Assembly (NCBI GenBank): GCA_017311185.1
Contig: JAESUZ010001522.1
Location: 620,001 to 684,000, forward strand
Reading direction: 5' to 3'
Length of the DNA: 64,000 nt
Source: Proteles cristata cristata
Taxonomy: Eukaryota > Chordata > Mammalia > Carnivora > Hyaenidae
This document shows positions 1-11,549 of the stretch, in pieces. The translations under genes were made by a program, and so were the position numbers. The first letter of the stretch is position 1; every line of letters begins with the position of its first letter. The notes beneath the pieces were generated by a model that did not search any database, was not told the DNA's origin, and worked only from the letters and a program-made list of their open reading frames with translations.

Positions 1-640
1 TGTCCTTGCATTCTTGAGCTTTGATTAACCTGAAATCTAAAGGAATGGGGAGGTTAATCAGGTTAAACTGGAGAAAGTGGAAGGGAATTAGGAATAGCAA
101 TGGAGAAAGGGGTTGAAGACTATTTTGAGAGGACGGCATGTGTAAAGATCCAGAGACAAGGAAGAACAAGATATATCAGGTGAAATGAACAACTGAGCAT
201 GGCTGGAATATAGGGGATGCACAGTATTGTCTGTAATGTAGATGAGAATTAAGCAGCAATCATACTATATATAGTCAAACTATATAGAGTATTGTATCTT
301 ATATTCAGGAGGCAGTGAGACACATGGAAGAGTCTTGAGCAGGTAAATAGTAAGATTTGCATTTGAGAAAGGTGGTGTTTCACTTCACTGTGGAAAATGG
401 ATCATAAAGGGATAAGACTGGAGGCCAGGAGAATGGTTAGGACACTGTTGCAGTGGTCAACATGAGAGACAGGAAGTGCATGGATAGAGGAATCTAGATA
501 GGTAATAATTAAAGATGAGTGGGAAGTGCTTCAGGCAACAGTCAGGTTTCTGGCCTAAACATGTGGTAACGAACGATGTTTGGAATGAGGGGAGGATGTT
601 GGGTTCATCTGGGAGTATGTAGAATTTAAAGAGACTGGTA
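1..640 (+). repeat. Ancient mammalian interspersed repeat (family uncertain)
   Basis: The stretch resembles a common old repeat whose consensus contains '...ttttgagcaggggagtgacatg...' and '...gttaggaggctattgcagtggtc...'. Here 'gagtcttgagcaggtaaatag' (about 331-351) and 'gttaggacactgttgcagtgg' (about 436-456) are recognisable. Similar pieces occur near 10230-11010 and 31200-31740. I cannot name the family from memory with confidence. No coding frame is conserved. Confidence 0.4.
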
Positions 641-1023
641 TATATCTGAGACATGGAGCACTATCAACATAGAAATGACTCAACAGCACACAACAGAAAT
701 CAGGGGAGTAGATGGCATCACCCAATGAGAACGGGTGCAGTCAAAAAAGAACAGAGCCTCAGGAACACACTAGCACTTGAATGGACTGGAAAACTGATTT
801 CAAAAGCAAAGATTTTATGTACACTGGACAGAGTGGGTGGCCCACACAATGTTTCTAGGAAGTAAAAGGTCAAAATCCATGCACTGCAAGGTCCCTGGTT
901 CCTGTAAGCACAGCTGGATTTCAAGGGTGAGACAAGCCTGGGCTCATTTGTTGAACAACCTTTAGTAGTCTAGTTTAATGAGGCTGTAGAAACTTCCTGT
1001 GGGTGGGTAGATAGAAAAAACAG

Positions 1024-1071
<48 letters not shown>

Positions 1072-2261
1072 GGAACATAGAGTTTCCCCTATTTAGGAAG
1101 AAAAATTAAGGCATTACCAATTTGAGGTCTCTTTAGTCAGTGTATAGAGGAGTCAACTTTGAAAATTTCTTTGCTTTGGTTAATAGGGATCAAGAGACAA
1201 CTAAAATCTTTAAGAAAAGCTTAAGAATTAGTCCAGCTGCAGCATTTTTACCTTCTCTTTTTTTCCTTCAAACTAATCACATATAAATTTTGGGTTGATT
1301 TTAAAGAAAATAACCACTGCCAGCTGCTGAACTCAGTCTTAAAAGTCACTCCTTTGAGAAAACATCTTTCCTGAGTCCTAGGGGCAGAGCTATTCCCCTG
1401 CTGAAAATTGTGGCTTGCCCATGCTATAAATATTTGTTGGTTTTTCAACTTGCATTTGGCTTGCTTACCACTGTTTTTCTATTTTGAGGGTTTTTTTAAA
1501 TGTCTATGGTAATTTCTTGTCTCTTTCAAGTCTTCAATGTTTATAGAACCCATCTCTGCAAAGCCAACATAAATGATGTTGGATATGAGCAGAAGCCATG
1601 ATTTGGCAACTCCCTTCAGTATTATAATCATTTAAAATGTGCCTGAAAATCCCCAAGGGCTATATGCATAAGAGCAGTGGTACAATGACCCACTACCTGA
1701 AAAAATACGGAAGCCACACAGCAATTTTCTCTCAGATACTGCCCAGCTTATAACAAGGAGAGTGAATGGTTCTGTGGACGTCTAGGTACGTGTCTTCTCA
1801 GGGTAAATGGCCAATCTATAGGTTAAAAATGGAGGCTTTGAAAGAACTTGCAACTAATCTGGTACACTTGCATTTCCACTATAGTATATTATAGCTGTGA
1901 CTAAAGGCCCCTTTGTAAACTGCAATGAGCATTGGACTGAGTGACCAGCCCAGGGTTTACCACCTGGATTCTGAGTCAAAGGGGAAACTGTTGTGCTTGT
2001 AGTTTTATTACTGTATTTTGCAAAACTTTTTAGGCAAAGATATATGATTATGAGAATAAAGCTATATGATATATGAGAATATATAGGGAAATATTCCTTA
2101 GAGCATAATCAACATCATATTGTCACTGGCTTAAACTGAACTATGGAAATTTATATTTCATTGTGGAAAACAAATATGTATGTATCTTAAATTAAGAACC
2201 AAGGCTTTAGCATCTCTTATACACTTGTTTGAATTCCCTGTGAAATATTTTTCTTGGGTTC
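641..2261. other. Unassigned AT-rich DNA
   Basis: Apart from the (TG)n tract at 1027-1069, I see no recognisable repeat, RNA or coding similarity. The short open frames have no family signature. Confidence 0.5.
1027..1069. repeat. (TG)n microsatellite
   Basis: An uninterrupted run of about 21 TG dinucleotides. Perfect runs of this length are usually length-polymorphic. Confidence 0.97.
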
Positions 2262-2590
2262 TGTGATAGAGGTTAGTATTGCTCAACCTCTGTAGTTCTT
2301 CTTATCCTCCTAAGCATGTGGTAAGATTTCCCAGCTCCCTGCAGCTAGGGAGGGTTACATGATCAATTCTGACCAATGGGCCATCAGTGTAAGTGATTGT
2401 AGCTTCTGGTCCAAAGCAGTTAGCAGAGGTGTGACTTCTCCACATTCTCTTTTCTTTTGCTGCAGTGACCTTGTGATAAACTGAGGTGGATTGAGGTGAT
2501 AGTGTCTAACAATAACCTCCTCAGCTTAGGAGTTCATTGTTACTACAGCACAGTATGGCTCATTTTGAATAATATTAGATCAATTCTCCA
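2262..2590 (+). mobile_element. Possible MaLR/MLT1-like LTR relic
   Basis: The segment keeps landmarks of an old LTR: 'ccagctccctgcagctaggg' near 2332, 'ctgaccaatgggcc' near 2369, the 'ctccacattctctttt...gctgcagtgacc' block near 2438-2470, and 'gttactacagcacagtatgg' near 2538-2557, which resembles the usual 3' end. Heavily diverged. The family name is uncertain. Confidence 0.4.
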
Positions 2591-2779
2591 CTTGCAGAAG
2601 ATGGTGTTTCCAGAATTTGCAGGAAAAGATCATGTTCACTTAGGCTCTGTAGGAATTCCTGAGCTTAAAGCAAGTAAAACTAATCATGATCATTATCCTT
2701 TTAAAGAAACTACCAGTTATACTTTGAGAAAAGGAGACTGTGAATAGGTGCATTCATAAAATAAATTAAAATGTCCATC

Positions 2780-2854
2780 TAAAATAAGTCTTACCTTAGG
2801 GGAGCAGAGTGGCACAGCAGAAGCATGCTGAGCCCATAAAATAAGTCTTACCTT
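2780..2854 (+). pseudogene. Tailless retrocopy of the 5' half of tRNA-iMet with TSDs
   Basis: Positions 2803-2839 match nucleotides 1-37 of initiator tRNA-Met (CAT), from the acceptor 5' strand through the D-arm to just past the anticodon (CAT at 2835-2837). The four mismatches are all G to A, three of them at former CpG sites. There is no 3' half and no A-tail. The insert lies between two identical 18-bp copies of 'taaaataagtcttacctt' at 2780-2797 and 2837-2854, the signature of L1-type target-primed insertion. Five extra bases (agggg, 2798-2802) precede the tRNA start. It cannot form a tRNA. Confidence 0.9.
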
Positions 2855-3410
2855 GACTTACTCTTTTTTTGTTTATGGTATCACAGGATTTACCTCTTGT
2901 ATACATTAACATATATGCCAGACAGTCACACAATTTCATTTAGGATTATATCTCATAAATCTTTCTGGGATTTTGGGTTTAAATAACTCTAGAACTTCAA
3001 GATAGAATCACATTTCAGATGGCACATTGGGAGTTGGCTTCCCAAAGCTATGAAGTTTATCAACTACAGTTAAGGGGATATTATATTTCCATAGGCAGAT
3101 CCAAGCCATAGACACCAGGCTTTATGGAACTGATTGTATAATTTCATATGTATTACTGATATGTTTTTAACACCCTACTTTTTATTTTTGGTTTATTTTG
3201 TTCTCTAAACAGAATCATATGCTTTGCAGAACTCTTTTGTTCCTGACTGTAATAAAAATCTTTGGAAAATTAGGTTTACAGAGGGGATCTTTGCCAATGA
3301 TAGCCAGATTTAGACATAGCCTTCATGTTAGAAGAACTATCATGTGCCAAACAGATATCTGCTGAAGGAGCAAGGCAAGGATATTGTATTAATAGTAATA
3401 AGACCATGCA
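2855..3410. other. Unassigned AT-rich DNA
   Basis: No recognisable repeat, RNA or coding similarity. Confidence 0.5.
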
Positions 3411-3700
3411 GTTTATTGTTAAGAATGTATCTAAACACCTCCTCCATTCTTCAGAAGCTGTGTAAATTTAGGTAACATAACTAACCTCTCTGAGGGTCAG
3501 CACAATAGTAATGTTGCTGCTGCTGTGGTTACCATGCCTCACAGGCTCTTCTGCTGTACCTTGTATGCATTTTCTTGTTTAATCCTCACCATGGTTCAAT
3601 GAGGCTTAGAGGAGTTGAGGAGCACACCTCTGCTCCTGCCAGCAGTGTGGACACAGAAGTGCAGCCCTGCTGTGCCTTAGTTCAGTACTATCCATCACTT
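3410..3700 (+). repeat. Possible MIR fragment(s)
   Basis: Weak MIR core-like words ('cttgtttaatcctcaccatgg' near 3572, 'tgaggcttagagg' near 3600) follow a stretch that looks like MIR in the other orientation ('aggtaacataactaacctctctgag'). Possibly two decayed MIRs side by side. Confidence 0.35.
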
Positions 3701-3744
3701 TGCCAGGGGGCTTATTTATCTACAAAATAAAAATAGCCACCCAC

Positions 3745-4046
3745 ACTTAGATGAAGCTGGGAATCCAAGATTGGGATGCCAGCATAGTTTGGCTTTTGGG
3801 AGAGCTCTTTTCCCAGTGTTCAGATGGCCACTTTTTCACTAGGTCCCGTGGACGAGAGAAAAAGTTCTGGTGTCTCTTCCCCTTTTTGTAAGGACACTAA
3901 GCCCATCATGGGGCCCTACCCTCATGACTTCATGAAAACCTAATCTTCTCCCAGATGCCCCACCTCCAAGTACTATCATGACAGAGGATAAGGCTTCAAC
4001 ATATGAACTGGGGCCTAGGGGGGACACAAATGTTCAGTCCATAACA
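3745..4046 (-). mobile_element. MLT1-type LTR, antisense
   Basis: Read on the minus strand it starts with the MLT1-like head 'tatggactgaacatttgtgt' (complement of about 4026-4045), then 'catatgttgaagcc', a CCTTACAAAAAGG block and 'agacaccagaactttt'. It runs to the ‘ggattcccagc’ region near 3755. ERVL-MaLR elements are non-autonomous LTR retrotransposons of early mammals. No internal region is visible. The open frames over it on both strands are incidental. Confidence 0.65.
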
Positions 4047-4445
4047 GATAAAGTACTAAATAGTGATCGTAATTACTGTTTATTAATAGTAGTGCTATTA
4101 CTGTTATTATCTTTAAGAAATGACTGTAGAAATGTAGATGTCAGCTATGGAAACTTGGGTCTTCAGCAGTCTCTGAGAGTCAAGCAATTAGACATGATCA
4201 TTTAACACACTTTATGTCAGAAAACTGGAATTTGGTTGTAGTGCCATTTCTTTCAAAATAACCTAGTTTGCTGTGGCTCCCTTATGTCACCCACAGCAGC
4301 TGAACTACAACACAATGTAGGACTGGAGCATGCAGGTCCAACCTAACTCGATAAGGACCAACTTGTAATTGTCATGCATCTAACCCAGGTTGTTCTCCAA
4401 ATGAACTGTGCCTACTCATTGCTTAGAGACAGCTTTTTACATACT

Positions 4446-4572
4446 CAGGGCCGGGATCCAGTCCCAGAGCAATTAATCAGAATATCTGGGAGCGAAGCCC
4501 AAGCATGAACGTTTGCAGCTCTCCTCAAATGATTCTTACATGCAGCTGAGGCTGAGAAACACCACTGCCTGA
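4446..4572 (+). mobile_element. MER5-type hAT (Charlie) DNA transposon relic
   Basis: Landmarks of MER5A/B: 'taatcagaatatctggg', an 'agctctcctcaaatgattctta' equivalent, and the end 'gctgaggctgagaaacaccactg'. Non-coding MITE-like element of placental mammals. Confidence 0.6.
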
Positions 4573-4705
4573 AGTACTATTAACCGTGACGTAGCTTATT
4601 AGAGAGATTTGAAGTCTCCCTTGCTCTTTAGGCAAAAGTTAAACATATCTATAATATCTTCATGAAACAGATTTGTAGTTACACATTTAAAAATAAACTT
4701 TTATA

Positions 4706-4897
4706 GGGACGCCTGGGTGGCTCACTTGGTTAAGTATCTGATTCTTGACTTTGGCTCAGGTTATGATCTCACATCTCTGATGGACTCCGGGCTGACAGCA
4801 TGGAGCCTGCTTGGGATTCTGTCTCCCTCCTCTCTCTGCCCCTCCCCAACTTGCTCTCTATCTCTCTCTCAAAATAAATAAAAATAAACTTAAAAAT
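4706..4897 (+). mobile_element. CAN-SINE (felid tRNA-derived SINE)
   Basis: The head 'gggacgcctgggtggctcac' starts at 4706. It is followed by a decayed B-box region, a CT-rich block and a tail of AATAAA units. The insertion is flanked by a perfect 17-bp TSD, 'aaaaataaacttttata', at 4689-4705 and 4898-4914. Like all CAN-SINEs it would have been moved by L1 machinery. Confidence 0.95.
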
Positions 4898-4939
4898 AAA
4901 AATAAACTTTTATAAAAATGCAATTTTTTTGTTAGTAAT

Positions 4940-5150
4940 ATGTATTGAGGGCCTCTCACGTATCACCAAATTCCCTAAGCATTCTATGTATTATCTAATC
5001 TTTGCAGCAGCCCTAAGAGGTAGTACTATGATTATCCATATTTTATAGATGAGACAAGTGAGATGAAGGGAGATTTGAGTTAACTTATCTGGGATGATGC
5101 AGTATGTTTTGGGGTGAGTCTATGAATCTAGAGTCTCCTTTGCACTGTGT
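4940..5150 (+). repeat. MIR SINE
   Basis: Good match to the MIR order: 'gtattgagggcctctcacgt' near 4942, 'tctaatctttgcagcagccc', 'aagaggtagtactatgatta', then 'ttttatagatgagacaagtga'. Ancient tRNA-derived SINE. Confidence 0.75.
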
Positions 5151-5845
5151 GCGACTAGGATGAGGGTGTAAGCTTTCCAGGCCTTATTATGATTTCATGA
5201 AGTTGAGTCATGGAGAGATTGTTGACTTGAGAATTCTGGCAAACAACTCTGAGAATGTCATGCTGCTATTTATACAGCGTGTATTCCTGTTGTATATACA
5301 GGGTACAGCACGTTGTGCCTCGCCCAGAGTTACATACAGAGGTGAGAAGATGGTTTTAAGAAACTTCTCTAATGGTGGTGTCTAACTCATTTCCTAAGCT
5401 TGGCTCTTTCTTGAGGAAGCAATCAAGAGTTTCTACCAGCCCTCAAGAAGAGTGGGTACCACATTTTATCACTTTAAAAATCTAGCAACTAGGTTCCAGC
5501 CAATATGCTTTCTTATGTTGGAAGGGCTAATGACAAGAACAAATAAAAGGATATTAGTAGTAATATTAATAGTCTGGGTGCTAATTAAAAACAAATAGAA
5601 TTAAACCAAAGAGCCAGAGTTACAAGGGATACTGCTGTTTGTCGATGGGATGAGCCAGCTTTTCTTGGGAGCACAAAGAAAAGAAACGGGTTGTCATGTT
5701 GAGTAAGCTGTTCCAATGTCCATAAACAGTTGAGGCTAGCCTGGCATCCTGGGCCCCCACTGATTGTAAACATTGTAGCCTGGAGGTATTTTGTTTCAAA
5801 AATATGTTAGGAGCTGCTTCCTTTGATATGTTTAGTAAAAGAATA
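5151..5845. other. Unassigned DNA
   Basis: No recognisable repeat or coding similarity. Short frames on either strand lack family signatures. Confidence 0.5.
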
Positions 5846-5849
5846 GCTA

Positions 5850-6085
5850 CTCACCCTTATTACTTACTGTGAGACAAACATTGTACTAAGTGTTTTACAT
5901 GTACTGACCCACTTATTTCCTCAGAGCAAATCAATCAGTTATTATCTTCCTCATTGGATGGATGAGGAGATTGAGACTTAATGTTCAAAGACTTAATGCC
6001 CATGCCAAGAACTAGTGGAGCCAAGGTCTGAATCCCGGTTGTCCAATGTGTGAAGTCAAAGATGCAACCAGTATACTCTGCCTCC
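5850..6085 (+). repeat. MIR SINE
   Basis: MIR landmarks in order: 'tactaagtgttttacatgta' near 5884, 'ttattatcttcctcattgga', 'gatgaggagattgagact', then 'ggagccaaggtctgaatccc', the usual 3' core side. Confidence 0.75.
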
Positions 6086-6813
6086 TCTTCAGTAGTGTGT
6101 GAGTACCTTGCCTTGGCTACAAAGAGTAAGTGATCAGGTGTACAATAAGCTAAGATGTGACCTCACTTTTTCCGCCTCCTCCTGGAAGAGCCTACTTCAC
6201 AATTTTCCTCTTTGATGAGGCTGAATAGCATGGAATTCAAAAGAAAGATTGATGATTGTTCTCTGGCCTTTAAAGAGAGAATTCCTGATCCTCTCCATCT
6301 ATTTATTTCAGAGTTTCTGTCAGACTTTGAATACATGTACAATTCAAGGCAGGCCAAAGTTGTCCATGTATTCAAAGGCAGGTTGTGGCTGAAAGGCACA
6401 GCAGGTACCACTCTGGAGGCCAGGAGGCCCAGCTCTGCAGTGCAATGACAGCCAAGGATTTCCCATGTGGAGTCACAGCCAGGCAGCTCTGGACTTTGAT
6501 GGTTCTAAAGAATGAGATTATGGTTAATCCTGGCACATCTCCCAACTCAGTACCTCCTTCCCTGACATTCCTGGCTGCCTCCATTCATTCACACCTCATT
6601 TTTTTTTCTTGAAAATTGTGGTAAAATGCTTAAGAGTTTTTGTTTCGAGATAGAAGTTAATACTGCATTAGAAAGAACTTTTAATTGGAAAGGAGAGGGA
6701 ATGACTGAGTTACTCCTGCTATTCTGTTCTGTTGAATGTAATCTGCTATGAGATGAACATCTTTGGCAAAAGCAGCATGAGCTCATAGATTTACCCTTTG
6801 ATTATTTTTTAAG
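6086..6813. other. Unassigned DNA
   Basis: Overlapping open frames of about 65-82 codons on both strands have no recognisable motif and I treat them as chance. No repeat recognised. Confidence 0.45.
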
Positions 6814-7020
6814 TCACATTTCAACAGAGCAGATACTCTTCAGGGAGGAAAAAATGTCTCGTATGTTCTGATCACAGATGTATGGGAAACACACCAAACT
6901 TGCTTTCACTACAAGTTGAAGGTCTTCATCTGCCAAGTTGATTGGTTCCAAAAGCAGGTTCACTATTGCCTGCCAGTGTTCCTCATCAGAGCTGACAGAA
7001 GCCAAGGCAACAAACTTATG
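6814..7020 (-). pseudogene. Possible coding relic, unknown parent
   Basis: On the minus strand, 63 codons stay open (6814-7005), and the same frame continues a few codons upstream before a TGA. The predicted peptide looks protein-like: an acidic/aromatic start around 'SSDEEHWQ', amphipathic helical segments such as 'IVNLLLEPINLADEDLQLVV', and a Cys-Pro-Tyr turn. This is reminiscent of HEAT/armadillo-type helices. No splice sites, A-tail or TSDs are evident. It could be an old processed pseudogene piece or a chance frame. I do not recognise a parent gene. Confidence 0.25.
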
Positions 7021-7024
7021 GCAT

Positions 7025-8384
7025 CAACTCTGTATCTCTGCACTGAAATCTTGCCAAGTGGATTGTGAGGGGATGAAAAGGAACTAAGCTACATGAGAAC
7101 ACTTGCCCTGAAAACCAAACCAGATCCTTGCTGAGGGTTAAAGTTATTAGTCAAATTTCCTTCCTGTTTTCTTTTTTATACACTTTGTTTTGTTTGTCTG
7201 ATCCTTTGACTTCATGGTTCTTATGGAATCGGAAGTTAAGCAATACCACAGAAGAAAGTGAACCAAGCTTGTGGTGTCCCTCCCTGAGCCAAACCCAAGA
7301 AACACTGGAAATATCCATTGCCAGTTTGAGTTTGTGAGATTTTCAGCCTGATAGCCAGACCTAAGAGGTTTGGAGTGATGTGTGGGCCTCCTCAGTATAA
7401 ACCACTGCAAGGTTTATGTTTATTATTTCACTCATCTGTCAGCAACATTGACTTTTTGGGTTAACTTCTCTTTTTTTTCAGAGCCATTAAGTAAATATAC
7501 TTCCAATAGTCCAAAAGATAGAGCTTTATAAGTTGTGAAATATTACACTAATTCTTTCCCCTCTAGCAGATATCAGAGTTCAGTCATAATCAGTCTGCGT
7601 AGATGATCCTGCATTCAAGACCCTTTGGCTCGTATATGTGCAGGGAATGAAGAGGTGTTAAGGTCATACTCAGTGTTGTATTAGTAAATATTTCACAACC
7701 TGATCTCCCCTAATAGAAGGCCCAAATTTGTAGTGTGTGTCTCCTGCATAGTGTACCCTAACTACACCTGGTTCCAAGCTTTATAGTGTCATCACTGACC
7801 ATACAGTAGGGAAGAGAAGTTAATAATAGGCCCTTGCCAAGTACTATGTACTGGTTCCCAGAACAGCACTCACACATCAGGCCTGGCTTGGTCTCTATAG
7901 CAGATGCATGGAGATGTTAGGTTCCTTAGCTTTCTTGTGGGCAAATCGGGGAAAGAACTAGGGATTAGAGGGGGAGGCATGATGACTTCATGCAACCTAT
8001 ATATTCATTGTCTATTATATCATATATACACACTGTGTTTTCTGGGTTAATACATGTAGCTTATGGAAACTCAAAGGAGAATCAAAATATAGGTCTCTAT
8101 TTGCCTTTTTGTATGGCTATTAAAAAGCTAAGGAAAGGTTTCTAACCTGGGAAGTGAAAGTTGACCATTTCAAGTTAAACTGGGTCTGACTTCTAATGTT
8201 CTTCCTGGTCCTGAGAAAGGGGGGAGGATAGTAAGTAACCTAATATTTCCGTTTTATTAACCATGAGCCTGCAACCTTTCTCATTACTATCTGAGGCTAC
8301 TCAAAGTGGGAGAATTTCATAGCCTATCTTCAAGTAACAATGCTACTGGGTGATATTCCAGTCTCTTAATGTCTATTATCTCTA
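7025..8384. other. Unassigned AT-rich DNA
   Basis: Nothing recognised except low-complexity AT-rich patches. The opposed open frames near 7128-7410 have no signature. Confidence 0.5.
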
Positions 8385-8530
8385 ATCTTCTTTCAATCAT
8401 GTAAGACAAAGATTATCTGCATTTTAGAAATGAAACTGAACCCAGAGAAAGGAAGTCCCCAAAGTTTACATTGAGAGATCAGGGCTGGGATTCCGAGCTA
8501 GTTTTCTCTGAGGTCAAAATCTTTCTGTCT
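8385..8530 (+). repeat. MIR SINE, 3' part
   Basis: Words 'gattatctgcattttagaaa' near 8411 and 'gagatcagggctgggattcc' near 8475 match the MIR 3' core order. The 5' half is not recognisable. Confidence 0.55.
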
Positions 8531-9794
8531 CTTTCTAAGAAGATGTTGTCTCTTGTATATATTTCTTTGTATAAAGTACTCTTTTAAGCCAAATTCTGGG
8601 CCAAGAGTAAAGATGCCAGTTTTTGCCATGGGTCTGACATCTTTTTTCCAAATGATCTATTCCAGAGGAGAGGAATTCAAAGCAGTTCAGAATCAGTGTT
8701 TGCTGTTCATTGAGGGGTTTTGGCCTGATGATGTTTGGAGCATTCACAACCACTCTCCCCTGGGAAGTCTGACAGAGGGGCTCTTGCTCTTGACATTCTT
8801 CCTGGCCTGATGCCCATTGTCACAGTCAATGATATGAGAAGTCTACTGCACAATCAATTCAGGGTCAGGTTCTGTGTCTGAAAAGTATAGTAATGCAGGC
8901 CTCAGAGACGATGAATGATCATTTATCTGAGGAGAGGGGAGGCCTTGAGTCCTCAGCTTGGGGGTAAGCATATGAGCTCTCAGAATGGCTCTGAGTCTAC
9001 ATAAGCCTTTCAAATACTAACATTGCACTAAGTGATGACTCGGTGGTATACATTAAGGCAAGTGAGCATGGCTTCTGCCACACCATGATTCAACGACTCT
9101 TTATTAAAGATCAGTCTACCTTGGGTGGGTGGATGACCTTATTTTTATGGTTAGATTATTTAAGGAACAGCTGAAGAAACCTGTGCTACTGAACATAGCT
9201 TAGTAAACATGATGGTAAAAAGATCTGAACAAAGAATCAAACTAGAGCTCAGACCTAGTGCTTTTGCTAACTTGTATTATTTTGAACAAGTTACATGCAT
9301 TCTCCCAGTTTTCATTTCATTTTTAAAATAAGATTATGACCTATCAACTACTGAGGCTATCAATCAAATCTATCAATCAAATTACAATCTAATGAGACTC
9401 AAATTAGTTATTATACATTGAAGTGCTTTAAAAATTACAAGAACTGTGAAACAAATGAATTTGGTACATATGTGCTAAACACATGTTAGGTGCTTGTAAA
9501 ATATGAAGATATATGTCACAGTCTATGAAATCAAAGACCTTAAAATTTAGTTACAAAGGAATGGTATAAACATTTAAAAGGTTAAGGAGATAAATAATAT
9601 CAAAACACTAGAAATGTCATGCAATAATCATGATTAATTTCCAAACAAATGCCTCTGACAGTTGTCATAGGAACTCAAAAGAGACAAAAAAAAAAAAATC
9701 AATGACTGATATATAAACTGTTTTGGGGAATAATTTGGCAGTCTCTAGAAAGAGAAAGATAAATCAAGAACAACTCAGAATGGATACACAGGTG
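8531..9794. other. Unassigned DNA
   Basis: No recognisable element. A small direct repeat ('ctatcaatcaaat' twice, about 9357-9382) and an A12 run near 9687 are the only visible structures. Confidence 0.5.
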
Positions 9795-10108
9795 TTGTGG
9801 GACTGAACTATGTTCCTCTACAATTCATATGTAGAAGTCCTAGGGCAGGGCCCTAATCCAATAGAACTGTTCCCCTTATAAAAGAGGAAAAGATACTAGA
9901 TCTCTCTTTCTGTTTCTGTCTCTCTCAGACATAATGAGAAGACAGGTGACTGCAAGTCAGAGAGTTCTCACCAGAAACTGAACCTTGTCAGAACCTTAAC
10001 CTTGGACTTTCCAGCTTCTAGAACTGTGAGAAAATAGATGTCTGTTGTTTAAGGAACCCAGTTCCTGGTGTTTTGTTACAGCAGCCTGAGCTGACTAAGA
10101 CAACAGGA
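9795..10108 (+). mobile_element. MLT1-type LTR, sense
   Basis: Starts near 'tgttgtgggactgaactatg' and ends with the typical 'gcagcctgagctgactaaga'. Internal landmarks are 'gggccctaatccaataga', 'cccttataaaagagga', 'cttctagaactgtgagaaaa' and 'gtctgttgtttaaggaaccc'. Solitary LTR of the ERVL-MaLR group. Confidence 0.8.
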
Positions 10109-10229
10109 ACCATGCAAATAAAAGAGAGGAAGAAGGGATGTAGAATGCTCTTAAAAAGTATTTTTTAAATTGACATTTTGACCAGTAAATAGATAACATT
10201 AGAGTTAAATGTTTAGAAAGTTATAGAGT

Positions 10230-11010
10230 TAAAAGGACAGAGAATAAATCAGAGTCAGGTTATAAGTGACTTTGAATGACTTTGAATGCCACTAAGAAGT
10301 TAACCCTTTATTCTGTGGCCAATGCGAATGCATCTTAAGTTTTTGGACAGGAAACTATGGTAATAAAGTAACATTTCAATAACTAGGATCCTCTAGGAAT
10401 GAGAAATATGAATTTTATAAAGCAGACAGACAAGATATAAGATTGTCGTAAGAATTCCTTTAGAGTTTTGTGCTAGACAAAAACCATTTTCACTCTACAT
10501 CAGAAGTGAGCTTTCTAACTCATCACATTCCTACAGTTCTGCCAAGCAACTCAGCAAATGCTGCAATTCTATTTTCTAATTTATTTGTTTCTCTTACTCC
10601 AGTACATGGCTTATCTATGTTTGCTAGTTGTTCTTCTTAAATTCAACAAACATGTAATAAAACCTACTAAATGTCACATTCTCTTCTAGGTGATCAAAAC
10701 AGTAATACAAAACAAAGATTTCCTGCTCCTAAGAGCTTACCTTCTGACAAAGAGAGAGGGACAGACAACGTCATAATAGAAAAGGAAACTATGTCATATA
10801 TCAAAGGTTATATAGTACAGAGTACATATAGTATATAACTTTGTTATATGCTTCTAATATATATTAGGGTGCTTTCTCATAAGTTCTCTGAGGAAAAAAA
10901 AGAGCAAGATAAGGGAAATTGGGTAGTGTCAGTGGAAAGTAGATGGCAATTTGATGGTCAGAGATGGCCTTACTAAAAAAGGTGACATCTAAACAAAGAC
11001 TTGTGCCTGT
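10230..11010 (+). repeat. Ancient mammalian repeat pieces (family uncertain)
   Basis: Segments such as 'gactttgaatgccactaaga', and later 'aaagatttcctgctcctaag' and 'ggtgacatctaaacaaagac', match different parts of the same old repeat as at 1-640, apparently rearranged or from two copies. A tandem 'gactttgaat' doublet lies near 10268-10287. Confidence 0.4.
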
Positions 11011-11355
11011 ATCTCATATTGTAAATCAATATGAACATTCTTTTCAAAGATGGAGAGTTTAAAATAATACATAAAAGGAAATTTTCTGTAGTCAAGCCTG
11101 CAATGATAAAAGCCTAGACAACTGTTTTAGTGGTGGTGAAGAGATCAGTGTAAGGGGGATTGTTGAAAACTAATTGACAGCTAAATGACTAACTCATCCT
11201 TTGCTTTTGTTGTCTGTATTTAGAAAGGTGGCTGAGCTTTTAGACTTAGATGAAAGAGAGACTTACAGCTTCATTAACAAAGTTAGGGCTCTCAGGGAAT
11301 GATGGTAATGTACCTGTGAAACCTATGACCCTTATTGAAGCCAACCCAAAGAACA
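11011..11355. other. Unassigned DNA before the GGAA array
   Basis: No recognised feature. Confidence 0.5.
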
Positions 11356-11549
11356 GAAGGAAGGAAGGAAGGAAGGATGGAAGAAGGAAGGAAGGAAGGA
11401 AGGAAGGAAGGAAGGAAGGAAGGAAGGAAGGAAGGAAGGAAGGAAGGAAAGGAAAGGAAGGAAGGAAGGAAGGAAGGAAGGAAGGAAGGAAGGAAGGAAG
11501 GAAGGAAGGAAGGAAGGAAGGAAGGAAGGAAGGAAGGAAGGAAGGAAGA
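11356..11549. repeat. (GGAA)n microsatellite, ~194 bp
   Basis: Close to 48 GGAA units with a few interruptions (GGATGG near 11375 and a GGAAAGGAAA break near 11447-11455). Long open frames on both strands over this tract (Arg-Lys-Glu-Gly repeats, or Leu-Pro-Ser-Phe repeats on the other strand) are artefacts of the 4-base period. GGAA is the ETS-family core site. Confidence 0.97.

Noticed and set aside
6163..6612. Cluster of overlapping frames on both strands
   Set aside because: No recognisable domain; frames shadow each other and none shows coding character.
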